The notes under the pieces are model-generated. The model did not search any database, had not been told where the DNA came from, and worked only from the letters and a program-made list of their open reading frames with translations. Shown here in pieces: positions 9,291 through 16,728 of a stretch of 34,590 bases of DNA; within the stretch, counting starts at the first letter, position 1; each line of letters starts with the position of its first letter. Source of the DNA: Bacteroidota bacterium (GTDB lineage Bacteria > Bacteroidota > Bacteroidia > Bacteroidales > UBA4417); contig JAIFMH010000002.1 in NCBI GenBank assembly GCA_020048595.1, positions 1 to 34,590 on the forward strand, read 5' to 3'. Made by a program: the position numbers and the translations under genes.

Positions 9291-9357
9291 TTACACACTA
9301 ATGATACCGTAAATACAACTCTGCATTTTTCAATTGTTGTTCTTTTAAAAAACAATT

Positions 9358-9741
9358 ATGCCAACAAGCGATAATTCAAAAAGTCTTAATCTTAAAGACA
9401 TAAAACCCGAAGAAACATCTGATAATCTTGAATCTGAAGTTTTTCAGACTTTAATTATCGAAGATGTTAAATACAAAACAAGGTTAACCAAGAAGTTCCT
9501 TAACAGGAAACCCTATGAGCCGGTTGATCCAAAAAAAGTACTGGCTTTTATTCCCGGAACTATTAAGAAGATTTATTTTAAAACAGGGAAGAAAGTAAAA
9601 GCCGGAGAGAAACTTGTTGACCTGGAAGCCATGAAAATGCTGAATACCATTTTTGCTCCTGCAAATGGCATTTTAGCTGAAGTTTATGTAAAAGAAGGGG
9701 ATTTGGTTTCTAAAAACCATTTGCTCATGGTTTATAAATAA
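9358..9741 (+). CDS. Biotin carboxyl carrier protein (biotinyl/lipoyl-attachment domain)
   Basis: 127 residues. The first 55 are polar and probably flexible, and the C-terminal 70 form a biotinyl domain. The biotinylation motif EAMKM is complete, with Lys93 as the acceptor, and PANGILAEVYVKEGD matches the second half of the hammerhead fold. It should carry carboxybiotin between a biotin carboxylase encoded elsewhere and the upstream carboxyltransferase. A short inverted repeat (AATTGTT 9332-9338, AACAATT 9351-9357) ends directly before the ATG and could mask it. A terminator shared with the convergent engB gene lies about 95 bases downstream. Confidence 0.92.
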   Translation: MPTSDNSKSLNLKDIKPEETSDNLESEVFQTLIIEDVKYKTRLTKKFLNRKPYEPVDPKKVLAFIPGTIKKIYFKTGKKVKAGEKLVDLEAMKMLNTIFAPANGILAEVYVKEGDLVSKNHLLMVYK

Positions 9742-9836
9742 ACTGTACCAAATTCAATCAGAGAGAGTTCTGAAAATTATCTTTCCTAAAGCTTGCAGAA
9801 ATTTATTAATCCACTACCCTAACTTTAAGGATGCGG

Positions 9837-9885
9837 AAAAAAGAGTTTCACAACAATGGAAAGAAGTTTTTGAACTCTTTTTTTT
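9837..9885. terminator. Bidirectional terminator between biotin carrier gene and engB
   Basis: AAAAAAGAGTT (9837-9847) pairs with AACTCTTTTTT (9873-9883), 11 bp around a 25-base loop, with A and T runs on the outside. It serves the plus-strand carrier gene (stop at 9741) and ends inside the stop codon of minus-strand engB (9884-9886). The long loop makes it weaker than the other terminators in the window. Confidence 0.6.
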
Positions 9886-10504
9886 ATTTCTGCTCCGTTA
9901 GAGTGGTATACTCACTGTTTGTAGTGGCAATAAAACTGTTTATTTCACTTTTCCCTTCGCCCGAATGCGAAGAAGTTATAAAAACAGGTGGAAGCTCTTC
10001 CCAGTTTTCAGCCAATGCCTTTTTATATTCATCTACATTCCGCTTAACCGCGTTACGCGAAATTTTGTCAGCTTTGGTAAATACCAGGCAAAACGGCAAG
10101 CCTTGCTCACCCATCCAGTTAATTAGTTCCAGATCGCTTTTCTGTGGTTCGTGCCGGGTATCGACAAGGATAAATGTATACACCAGCGATTGACGTTGTA
10201 AAAGGTATTCCCGAATAATCTTTTCCCAGTTTTTGCGCGATTTCTTCGAAACCTTTGCATATCCATACCCCGGAAGATCAACCAGGTACCAGGTATCTTC
10301 ATCCACCATGTAATAATTCAGCAACTGCGTTTTACCCGGAGTGGATGATGTACGTGCCAGATTTTTAACCCCGGTAATCATATTAATTAGTGATGATTTA
10401 CCAACATTCGACCTGCCGAAAAATGCATATTCCGGTAATCGCGCCTGGGGACAGCCTGTTATGTCGGCGGCACTTATCATAAAAGCGGCCCTGCGATTAT
10501 TCAT
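9884..10504 (-). CDS. engB: Ribosome biogenesis GTP-binding protein YihA/YsxC (EngB)
   Basis: 206 residues, normal length. GTPase motifs are in order: G1 GRSNVGKS (30-37), G2 region TSSTPGKT (52-59), G3 DLPGYG (76-81), G4 TKAD (143-146), and a late ITSSHSGEGK segment matching G5. EngB is a TrmE-Era-EngA-type GTPase needed for late assembly of the 50S ribosomal subunit. The gene is downstream of glsB-like on the same strand but separated by about 150 bases that hold a hairpin and two candidate -7 boxes, so it probably has its own promoter. Its stop lies inside the shared terminator arm. Confidence 0.96.
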   Translation of the reverse strand: MNNRRAAFMISAADITGCPQARLPEYAFFGRSNVGKSSLINMITGVKNLARTSSTPGKTQLLNYYMVDEDTWYLVDLPGYGYAKVSKKSRKNWEKIIREYLLQRQSLVYTFILVDTRHEPQKSDLELINWMGEQGLPFCLVFTKADKISRNAVKRNVDEYKKALAENWEELPPVFITSSHSGEGKSEINSFIATTNSEYTTLTEQK

Positions 10505-10564
10505 AATTTTTCAGTGGGTTTTATTAAAATTCAGAGGAGGAATATTTTCAGACAGAGTGTTCAG

Positions 10565-10593
10565 AGTGCCGGGTTCCAAGTGCCGGGAACCCG
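10565..10593. repeat. Short direct plus inverted repeat in the engB-glsB gap
   Basis: AGTGCCGGG occurs twice, at 10565-10573 and 10579-10587 (14-base period). The same stretch holds an 8-bp inverted repeat, CGGGTTCC (10570-10577) against GGAACCCG (10586-10593), with an 8-base loop. It is locally GC-rich in an AT-rich gap and could be a member of a dispersed intergenic repeat family or a remnant of a terminator after glsB. Confidence 0.6.
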
Positions 10594-10645
10594 AAACATC
10601 AAACTTAACTTTTAATCCTCCGGTTCTGATCCAAGAAGCAAAAAA

Positions 10646-10653
10646 CAAAGTTA
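10646..10653 (-). promoter_or_regulatory. Candidate -7 box (TAACTTTG on minus strand) for engB
   Basis: The minus strand reads TAACTTTG, fitting TAnnTTTG, 141 bases upstream of the engB ATG and just past the stop of the glsB-like gene. A second fit, TAAGTTTG (10607-10600), is closer to engB. The two boxes lie in the arms of a 9-bp inverted repeat (10604-10612 and 10647-10655), which could be regulatory or chance. Confidence 0.35.
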
Positions 10654-10656
10654 AGA

Positions 10657-11589
10657 TCAGATTATTGGCGGCATACTCAAATGCCTGTCTTTTTTAAAAT
10701 CGTACACATCATCCAATGTTACCAGTATTCCCGATTCTTCTACATCACCAAATCCGGGATTGAGTGAGGTACCGAAAAACAACATGGTTGAAGACAGGTT
10801 CATATACGCATTAACTAAAGGAGGTATATTTTCGTGCCTTTGACGAACCAGCTGAACCAGTATCTTATAGTCTTTTTCATAGGAACCGCCAGTAAATTGT
10901 GCTGACAGAAAATCTAAAGGAGTTTCTAATCCAAGTGGTTCGTGTGGATAAACAAGGTTGTGGTTATCACTGAAATATTTTTGTAAGAAATAGAGAATCA
11001 GATCCCGTGCTTCAACATTATAATGAGGATACATGGTAATCTTCCCAAAATAATATTTAACATCCGGATTCTGTATCAGTATGGCTCCCAATCCGTTCCA
11101 GATATTATCAAGAGCATACATCCCTTTACGCAGATTAACAGTTGGCTGGTAATTTGGCTGTACAAATGAGCGGCCAAGCTCAATAGTATAAGGAAGATAC
11201 TCTTCAATAAATTTCTCCGAAAGATGAAAAAGCTCACTGGTAGGAGTGTTGATATGTCCATCCTTATGCCTGGAAAGTGTTTTGCCATGAATAAACCTGT
11301 AACCACCGATAATTTCCTTTTCCCGAGGATCCCATACAAATAATTGCAGGAATGGATTTTCCTCCTCCATATCAAACTCATCCAGATCGCAATCCAATCC
11401 GGTACCACCGCCTGCATCGCGAAATGTAATTTCACGTAAGCGACCTATCTCTCTAACAGTGTTAGGTGCATTTTGATACGATACAATATAAATCTCATTA
11501 CTCCCGCTATTAGTTTGTTTTACAAATCTTTCGGGGGTAAGTTCTTTCTCTATTAAACTCCGGTCAACCGCGTCAATTATCTCCTGCAT
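10657..11589 (-). CDS. glsB: GlsB-like N-acyltransferase (GNAT/OlsB-related), glycine lipid synthesis
   Basis: 310 residues from ATG 11589; a GTG codon directly before it is the only other start nearby. The protein belongs to the hemolysin-related acyltransferase branch of the GNAT superfamily, as shown by REIGRLREITFRDAGGGTG (residues 46-64), IIGGYRFI, and the hallmark ELGRSFVQPNY (137-147). In Bacteroides, GlsB transfers a 3-hydroxyacyl chain to glycine, the first step of glycine lipids. The relation to ornithine-lipid enzymes means another amino acid cannot be excluded. The gene starts 14 bases after the GlsA-like O-acyltransferase stop, so the two form an operon that matches the two-step pathway. 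The symbol rests on family plus gene pairing. Confidence 0.8.
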   Translation of the reverse strand: MQEIIDAVDRSLIEKELTPERFVKQTNSGSNEIYIVSYQNAPNTVREIGRLREITFRDAGGGTGLDCDLDEFDMEEENPFLQLFVWDPREKEIIGGYRFIHGKTLSRHKDGHINTPTSELFHLSEKFIEEYLPYTIELGRSFVQPNYQPTVNLRKGMYALDNIWNGLGAILIQNPDVKYYFGKITMYPHYNVEARDLILYFLQKYFSDNHNLVYPHEPLGLETPLDFLSAQFTGGSYEKDYKILVQLVRQRHENIPPLVNAYMNLSSTMLFFGTSLNPGFGDVEESGILVTLDDVYDFKKDRHLSMPPII

Positions 11590-11603
11590 CACATTTATAT
11601 TGA

Positions 11604-12467
11604 TTATTCAGCTAAGAACAAGCTGTTGCTATTATTTTGTAAAGAGTAAACATGGTCTTTCAGTTTTTGAGCCCATGCCACATCTGTTTTCTTTTTATCA
11701 AAGATAGTGTAAGAAATTGGTTTACCAAAAGTAATTACAATTTCTTTGTCGCGTTGCCTGAACATTTCATCAACCAGGTATAACATTTCAATATTTGATT
11801 TAATACCTATTAAAGCACGAAGCCGGGCCAGGTTGTAAAACCAGTCGGAATTCCGGCCATTTATAAAGCAAGGTATTACATCCCGTTTATATGCCCGGGC
11901 TTTGGTGATAAAACTCTTTTTCCATTCCAGATCACAAATACCGTTCTTTAGCTTACGGGAACACAATCCAGCCGGGAAAAACAGCATTGCTCGGTCAGAT
12001 GCAAATGTATCGTCAATAATACGGATGTTACTGGCATTCGAACCATGTTTGTTGATAGGAATAAAAAGGTCCTTCAGGTTTGTGATATTCATTAACAGAT
12101 CATTTACCGGAAATACAATATCCTTCCTGATTTTACCAATAACCCACATCAGGGCCATACCATCCAATCCTCCCAACGGATGATTCGATGCCACAATCCA
12201 ACGTCCTTCAGCCGAAACATTTTCCAGTCCTTTGTAAATAATATTTACTCCGAATCCTTTCAGGCAGGCATCCAGAAAATCAAGGCCAAAGAGATTTCGG
12301 TTGTTCCTGACGATATCATTTAAATCATCCTGATGAATAACTTTTTTCAGATAATTCAGAACAAAACGAGGCATGATTTTGTGTAATGCCGGGTTTTTAT
12401 TGCCAATCACGCGATCAAGATCAAGAAATGCTTCTTTTTTTTGATTGCTAACAGACTGATCCTCCAT
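11604..12467 (-). CDS. glsA: GlsA-like lysophospholipid-type O-acyltransferase
   Basis: 287 residues. It shows the PlsC-like fold: a helical N-terminal region, then VASNHPLGGLDG (about 92-103), and a second block FFPAGLCSRK. The catalytic His96 and Asp102 are five residues apart (H-x5-D), not four as in PlsC; this spacing is seen in the hemolysin-type branch. In Bacteroides, GlsA adds a second fatty acid to the hydroxyl of the N-acyl glycine made by GlsB. The gene lies directly upstream of the GlsB-like gene on the same strand. A TAATTTTG box precedes it. It is divergent from mraZ across a 295-base gap full of inverted repeats. Confidence 0.82.
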   Translation of the reverse strand: MEDQSVSNQKKEAFLDLDRVIGNKNPALHKIMPRFVLNYLKKVIHQDDLNDIVRNNRNLFGLDFLDACLKGFGVNIIYKGLENVSAEGRWIVASNHPLGGLDGMALMWVIGKIRKDIVFPVNDLLMNITNLKDLFIPINKHGSNASNIRIIDDTFASDRAMLFFPAGLCSRKLKNGICDLEWKKSFITKARAYKRDVIPCFINGRNSDWFYNLARLRALIGIKSNIEMLYLVDEMFRQRDKEIVITFGKPISYTIFDKKKTDVAWAQKLKDHVYSLQNNSNSLFLAE

Positions 12468-12511
12468 AAAATGACTAAGCTATAAACAATATTGAAGTAT
12501 ACTGAGTAATG

Positions 12512-12519
12512 CAAAATTA
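12512..12519 (-). promoter_or_regulatory. Candidate -7 box (TAATTTTG on minus strand) for glsA-glsB
   Basis: The minus strand reads TAATTTTG, fitting TAnnTTTG, 44 bases upstream of the glsA-like ATG. No strong -33 match is visible. Confidence 0.45.
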
Positions 12520-12554
12520 ATCAATTTTCGAAACATACTATTATGCCCTGATGA

Positions 12555-12678
12555 GCAAATACAGCCTATTTGCAATAATTTCTAATCTCCTTCAGATATT
12601 GAAGATATCTGTAACAACCTAATATTACCACTTATTTCAGGCCTGAAATTCGCTGAATGCCTTTATCAATGGGCATTC
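12555..12678. repeat. Run of four different inverted repeats in the glsA/mraZ gap
   Basis: Four separate inverted repeats lie in 124 bases: GCAAATA/TATTTGC (12555-12573, 5-base loop), CAGATAT/ATATCTG (12593-12611, 5-base loop), the perfect 16-bp palindrome ATTTCAGGCCTGAAAT (12634-12649), and GAATGCC/GGCATTC (12655-12678, 10-base loop). Their arms differ in sequence, so they are not copies of one element. They lie between the two divergent promoter candidates and may be protein-binding sites or a structured RNA. Confidence 0.65.
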
Positions 12679-12698
12679 TGTGTATTGTTAATAAAAAA

Positions 12699-12735
12699 AA
12701 GTGGTAGAAAGTGGCTGAAAGTGGTAAATCAAGTG
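12699..12735 (+). promoter_or_regulatory. Probable MraZ operator: AAGTGG direct repeats at 10-bp spacing
   Basis: AAGTGG occurs at 12699-12704, 12709-12714 and 12719-12724, exactly one helical turn apart, and a degenerate AAGTG starts at 12731. MraZ is known to bind tandem GTGG/TGGG-type repeats spaced by about 10 bp in front of its own gene. These lie 28-64 bases upstream of the mraZ ATG and overlap the place where -33 contacts would be, which fits repression of the whole dcw operon. Confidence 0.75.
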
Positions 12736-12743
12736 TAAATTTA
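12736..12743 (+). promoter_or_regulatory. Candidate -7 box (TAAATTTA) of the dcw operon
   Basis: TAAATTTA fits TAnnTTTG at seven of eight positions and lies directly after the AAGTGG repeats and 19 bases before the mraZ ATG. It is the only promoter-like box near the start of the cluster. Confidence 0.4.
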
Positions 12744-12762
12744 CAGCAAAATTATAGTACAC

Positions 12763-13227
12763 ATGATACCCTTACAAGGAGAGCACATTTGCCGGGTTGA
12801 TGCAAAAGGAAGATTTATGCTTCCTGTTGCATTAAAAAACCAGCTTAATGCCTCACTGAGTAATGGTTTCGTGATAAAACGCAGTATCCTCAGCCCATGC
12901 CTCGAACTTTTTCCACGATCAAACTGGGATGAACTCATAAACAAGATAACCAGCAAGTTGAACAGATTTGTAAAAAGAGACAACGACTTTATTCGCGCCT
13001 ATAATGCTGGTTTAAAAGAACTTGAGATTGACAGCACAGGCAGAATATTGATACCTCGCGATCTGGCTGTAATTGCTGGTATTACAAGCGACATTGCGGT
13101 CGCTGCCAAAATGGGATGCATTGAAATTTGGGATAAAGCTAAATACGATGAAGTAATAAGCGAAACCCAGACTAATATCTCAGCATTAGCTGAAGACATA
13201 TTAGGGAATATTAACCTCAACGAATGA
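12763..13227 (+). CDS. mraZ: Transcriptional regulator MraZ
   Basis: 154 residues with the two AbrB-like MraZ repeats: VDAKGRFMLPVALK (about 12-26) and IDSTGRILIPRDLA (about 87-100). MraZ forms ring-shaped oligomers that bind short direct repeats upstream of its own gene and control the division and cell wall cluster. It is the first gene here, as is usual, and stands just behind three AAGTGG repeats at 10-bp spacing. The rsmH start follows seven bases after its stop. Confidence 0.96.
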   Translation: MIPLQGEHICRVDAKGRFMLPVALKNQLNASLSNGFVIKRSILSPCLELFPRSNWDELINKITSKLNRFVKRDNDFIRAYNAGLKELEIDSTGRILIPRDLAVIAGITSDIAVAAKMGCIEIWDKAKYDEVISETQTNISALAEDILGNINLNE

Positions 13228-13234
13228 AAACTGA

Positions 13235-14128
13235 ATGTACCATCAACCCGCGTTATTGCACGAATGTATTGAAGGCCTCAGCATCAATCCGTCAGGGATT
13301 TATGCTGATCTTACTTTCGGTGGCGGCGGACATTCGCGTGAAATACTGGCTAAACTGAATGCTGACGGCCGATTGATTGCTTTTGACCAGGATGAAGATT
13401 CTCTTCAAAATGCACTTGATGATGAGCGTTTCACCTTAGTAAATGAGAATTTCCGCTATTTGAAAAACTTCCTCAGGCTTCACAAAGCACTTCCAATGGA
13501 TGGTATACTGGCTGACCTGGGCATCTCTTCGCACCAGATTGACACTCCGGAGCGTGGCTTCGCTACCCGTTTCGATGGACCTCTGGATATGCGAATGGGC
13601 CGTAACCAAGGCACTACTGCAGCACAAATGGTTAATACGTATCCGGAAGAAAAACTTCGTAACGTTTTTAAACTGTATGGGGAGTTATCAAATGCACGGC
13701 AGCTGGCAGATGCCATTGTACAGGCCCGGACAAATCCTATTACTACAACAGCAGGATTGAAAGAAGCCATAAAATCATGTTTACCTGCCAATTACGAAAA
13801 CAAGATTCTGGCCCAGATTTTTCAAGCTATCCGTATTGAGATCAATGATGAAATGGGTGCTCTGCAAGCCATGCTAAAACAATGTGCTGATGTATTAAAG
13901 CCAGGTGGAAAACTCGTAGTTATCTCTTATCACTCACTCGAGGACAGGTTGGTGAAAAATTATATGAGATCCGGAAACTTTGAAGGCATACTGGAAAAAG
14001 ATTTTTATGGAAATGTAATCGCACCCTTGAAACCTGTAACCCGTAAACCTGTTACTCCTGCCTCTGCCGAACTTGCAAGTAATCCCCGCTCAAGAAGTGC
14101 AAAATTGCGTATCGCTCAAAAACTATAG
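13235..14128 (+). CDS. rsmH: 16S rRNA (cytosine(1402)-N4)-methyltransferase RsmH
   Basis: 297 residues. It starts with the family's usual MYHQPALLHECIEGL and carries the SAM-binding loop DLTFGGGGHS (about 25-34), the ILADLGISSHQID motif, an RGFATRFDGPLDMRM stretch, and VVISYHSLEDRLVK near the C-terminus. RsmH methylates N4 of C1402 in the 16S rRNA decoding site. It is almost always the second dcw gene. The next gene starts two bases after its stop, so they are cotranscribed. Confidence 0.97.
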   Translation: MYHQPALLHECIEGLSINPSGIYADLTFGGGGHSREILAKLNADGRLIAFDQDEDSLQNALDDERFTLVNENFRYLKNFLRLHKALPMDGILADLGISSHQIDTPERGFATRFDGPLDMRMGRNQGTTAAQMVNTYPEEKLRNVFKLYGELSNARQLADAIVQARTNPITTTAGLKEAIKSCLPANYENKILAQIFQAIRIEINDEMGALQAMLKQCADVLKPGGKLVVISYHSLEDRLVKNYMRSGNFEGILEKDFYGNVIAPLKPVTRKPVTPASAELASNPRSRSAKLRIAQKL

Positions 14129-14130
14129 CC

Positions 14131-14571
14131 ATGGCCGAACTACGCAATACAATAAATATTGAGACAGAAGAGGTTGCAGCCGAACCCAAAGCTTTGTCGG
14201 CTGAAGAACAATCTGCAAAAAATACAAAAGGCAAAAGTAAAGGGAAAGCATCAGGTGGCAAGATAAAAGGGATACTGGAAGGATCATTCCTGGTACGTGA
14301 AAAAATGATCGGATTACTACCCTTTCTCGTATTCCTTACCGGTATTGGATTGCTTTACATTTTCAATTCAAATTATGCCAATCGTACGATCATAACAATA
14401 AGCAAAACAAAAAAACAAATTGAAGAGCAACGCTTCGAATACATAAATACCAAATCGAAGCTGATGAAAACAACAAGGCAAACCGAAATAGCGAAAAGAT
14501 TACAAAACAGCGGACTAAAGGAATCGAAAACTCCGCCCCGAAAAATACTGATTGAAGAAAATAAGGATTAA
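14131..14571 (+). CDS. ftsL: FtsL-like cell division protein
   Basis: 146 residues. The first 55 are cytoplasmic, rich in Lys, Gly and Glu and probably unstructured. One membrane helix follows (about 59-79, LIGLLPFLVFLTGIG region), then a periplasmic coiled-coil segment (about 85-125, TISKTKKQIEEQRFEY). Topology, size and position between rsmH and ftsI match FtsL, which joins FtsQ and FtsB-type partners and activates FtsW/FtsI. FtsL proteins are poorly conserved, so the call rests mainly on context and topology. The cytoplasmic extension is longer than in Escherichia coli FtsL. Confidence 0.8.
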   Translation: MAELRNTINIETEEVAAEPKALSAEEQSAKNTKGKSKGKASGGKIKGILEGSFLVREKMIGLLPFLVFLTGIGLLYIFNSNYANRTIITISKTKKQIEEQRFEYINTKSKLMKTTRQTEIAKRLQNSGLKESKTPPRKILIEENKD

Positions 14572-14592
14572 CACTACGAGATAACTCAATAA

Positions 14593-16695
14593 ATGGATTC
14601 AAGGAAATCGATACTTACGCGTGTATACCTGGTTTATGGCTTTATGTTTGTCATAAGCTTTGCTATTATCGCTAAGATCCTTTATATCCAATTGGTGGAG
14701 GGTGAAATGTGGAAGGCCAAAGCAGAAAAACTCTCTCTGAAATATTTCACCATTCAACCTAACCGGGGCAATATTTACGATGTAAACGGCGAAATGCTGG
14801 CAACCTCCATACCGTTGTTCGAGGTTCGTATGGATGCAGCTTCACCTCTCATTGCTGATTCAACTTTCGAAAAGGATGTTGATTCACTTTCGATATATCT
14901 CGCCAGGTATTTCAAAGATAAATCTGCAAAAGCATACAAATCATTATTGGTTAAAGGGCGAAAAAACAAGAATCGCTACCTGCTGATCAAGCGAAAAGCT
15001 GATTTCGACCAGTTAAAAGCATTAAGGACGTTCCCGATTTTCAGATTAGGAAGAAACAGCGGCGGTTTAATTACCACAGTTCAGAATAAACGGGTGTATC
15101 CATTCGATCATTTAGGGTATCGTACGTTAGGATGGTTCAGAGAAGGCAATTCCAATAATGTGGGTATTGAAAGTGCTTATAACAGCGAGATGCAAGGCAT
15201 GGTTGGGAAAAGATTGTACCAGCGCATTCCTGATGGAAACTGGCGCCCGATGAACAGAGGGAACGAAATTGAGCCCGTGAATGGCGCAGATATTCTCACG
15301 ACAATTGATATTAATATTCAGGATGTTGCCGAGGAAGCCTTACTCCTGCAGCTCGAATTAAATAAAGCTGATCATGGTTGTGCCATTCTGATGGAAGTAA
15401 AAACCGGCGAAATAAGGGCCATTGCCAACCTGGGACTCACAAAACAAGGCACGTACGAAGAACTTTATAACTACGCCATTGGCGAAAGTACTGAACCCGG
15501 ATCGACTTTTAAATTATTCTCGTTACTTGCTGCTTTTGAAGACGGCAAAACCAAGCTGGATGATTTAGTTGATGTTACCGGCGGCATAACAAAATTCGGA
15601 AGACGTACCATGAGGGATTCGCATCTCGGCGGGGGCGTTATGACAGTGCAGGAAGCTTTCGAAAAATCGTCGAATGTTGGTATCTCAAAAATTATCACAA
15701 AAGCATATGCTTCCAACCCTCAGGCATTTGTTGACAGGCTTCATAGTTTTAGCGTAAATAAAAGGCTTGGTATTGAAATTAAAGGAGAAGGAAAGCCTCA
15801 GATTCTTGGAACCAAAGATGGTTTATGGTCAAACTCATCACTACCATGGATGTCGATCGGGTATGAGGTTGCACTAACGCCTTTGCAAATACTAACTTTT
15901 TATAACGCCGTTGCGAACGATGGAGTAATGGTTAAACCCCATTTTGTTAAAGAAGTCCGTAAAGCTGGTCAGCCGGTTACAAGTTTCGGACCACAGGTAA
16001 TAAACCAACGGATTGCTTCAAAAGAAGCAATTGAGATGGCTCAAACCATGCTCGAAGCCGTTGTTGATCATGGAACAGGATCTGTACTGAAAAATCCTAT
16101 CTACAAAGTTGCCGGTAAAACCGGAACGGCACAGGTTGCGCAAAATCGTGGCGGCTATAACAAAACAAATTATAAAGGATCATTTGTAGGTTACTTCCCA
16201 GCTGAAAATCCAAAGTATTCTTGCATAGTGGTTATCAATAACCCAACTGTTGGCGGTTATTACGGAGGAACTATCTCAGCACCGGTATTCCGCGAAATTG
16301 CTGACCGAATTTATGCCACTGATCCCGAAGTGGGAATGAATTGGGTTGATACAACACATTCCATCCGCACTAATCCAATGCAGGCTGGAAATACGAAAGA
16401 TATTCAATACCTGAGCAAATGGCTCGGTTATGCGATGGGTAATCCCAATGCAGGCGAATGGATAACACAGGTTACTGACAGCACAGGAACCAGGTATGCT
16501 TCAGTAGCTTATGCTCCGACAACAATTCCAAGTGTAATCGGAATGGGTGCAAGTGATGCTGTTTACAGGCTCGAAAAACTGGGTGTAAAAGTTCAGATCA
16601 GCGGTGTAGGACTTGTGAATAAACAATCGTTGCCGGCAGGAAGTAAAATAATTCCCGGCACACCGGTACTTCTAAGCCTTGGCTTTAATAATTAA
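14593..16695 (+). CDS. ftsI: Septal peptidoglycan transpeptidase FtsI (PBP3) with C-terminal PASTA domain
   Basis: 700 residues. One N-terminal membrane helix (about 9-29) precedes the PBP dimerisation region (RGNIYDVNGEMLATSIP). The class B transpeptidase domain has all three active-site motifs: STFK with Ser304 and Lys307, SSN (359-361), and KTGTAQ with Lys509. A PASTA domain ends the protein (about 636-700, IPSVIGMGASDAVYRLEKLGV). FtsI crosslinks septal peptidoglycan with FtsW. PASTA domains in other PBPs contact peptidoglycan or uncrosslinked stems. At 700 residues it is longer than Escherichia coli FtsI (588), mostly because of the PASTA tail. Confidence 0.95.
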   Translation: MDSRKSILTRVYLVYGFMFVISFAIIAKILYIQLVEGEMWKAKAEKLSLKYFTIQPNRGNIYDVNGEMLATSIPLFEVRMDAASPLIADSTFEKDVDSLSIYLARYFKDKSAKAYKSLLVKGRKNKNRYLLIKRKADFDQLKALRTFPIFRLGRNSGGLITTVQNKRVYPFDHLGYRTLGWFREGNSNNVGIESAYNSEMQGMVGKRLYQRIPDGNWRPMNRGNEIEPVNGADILTTIDINIQDVAEEALLLQLELNKADHGCAILMEVKTGEIRAIANLGLTKQGTYEELYNYAIGESTEPGSTFKLFSLLAAFEDGKTKLDDLVDVTGGITKFGRRTMRDSHLGGGVMTVQEAFEKSSNVGISKIITKAYASNPQAFVDRLHSFSVNKRLGIEIKGEGKPQILGTKDGLWSNSSLPWMSIGYEVALTPLQILTFYNAVANDGVMVKPHFVKEVRKAGQPVTSFGPQVINQRIASKEAIEMAQTMLEAVVDHGTGSVLKNPIYKVAGKTGTAQVAQNRGGYNKTNYKGSFVGYFPAENPKYSCIVVINNPTVGGYYGGTISAPVFREIADRIYATDPEVGMNWVDTTHSIRTNPMQAGNTKDIQYLSKWLGYAMGNPNAGEWITQVTDSTGTRYASVAYAPTTIPSVIGMGASDAVYRLEKLGVKVQISGVGLVNKQSLPAGSKIIPGTPVLLSLGFNN

Positions 16696-16728
16696 TACAA
16701 AAAACGAATAACGACAATATCGACCAAT

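Noticed and set aside
9831..10193. Plus-strand reading frame opposite engB.
   Set aside because: It is antisense to a clear GTPase gene, starts in a terminator, and has no family resemblance.
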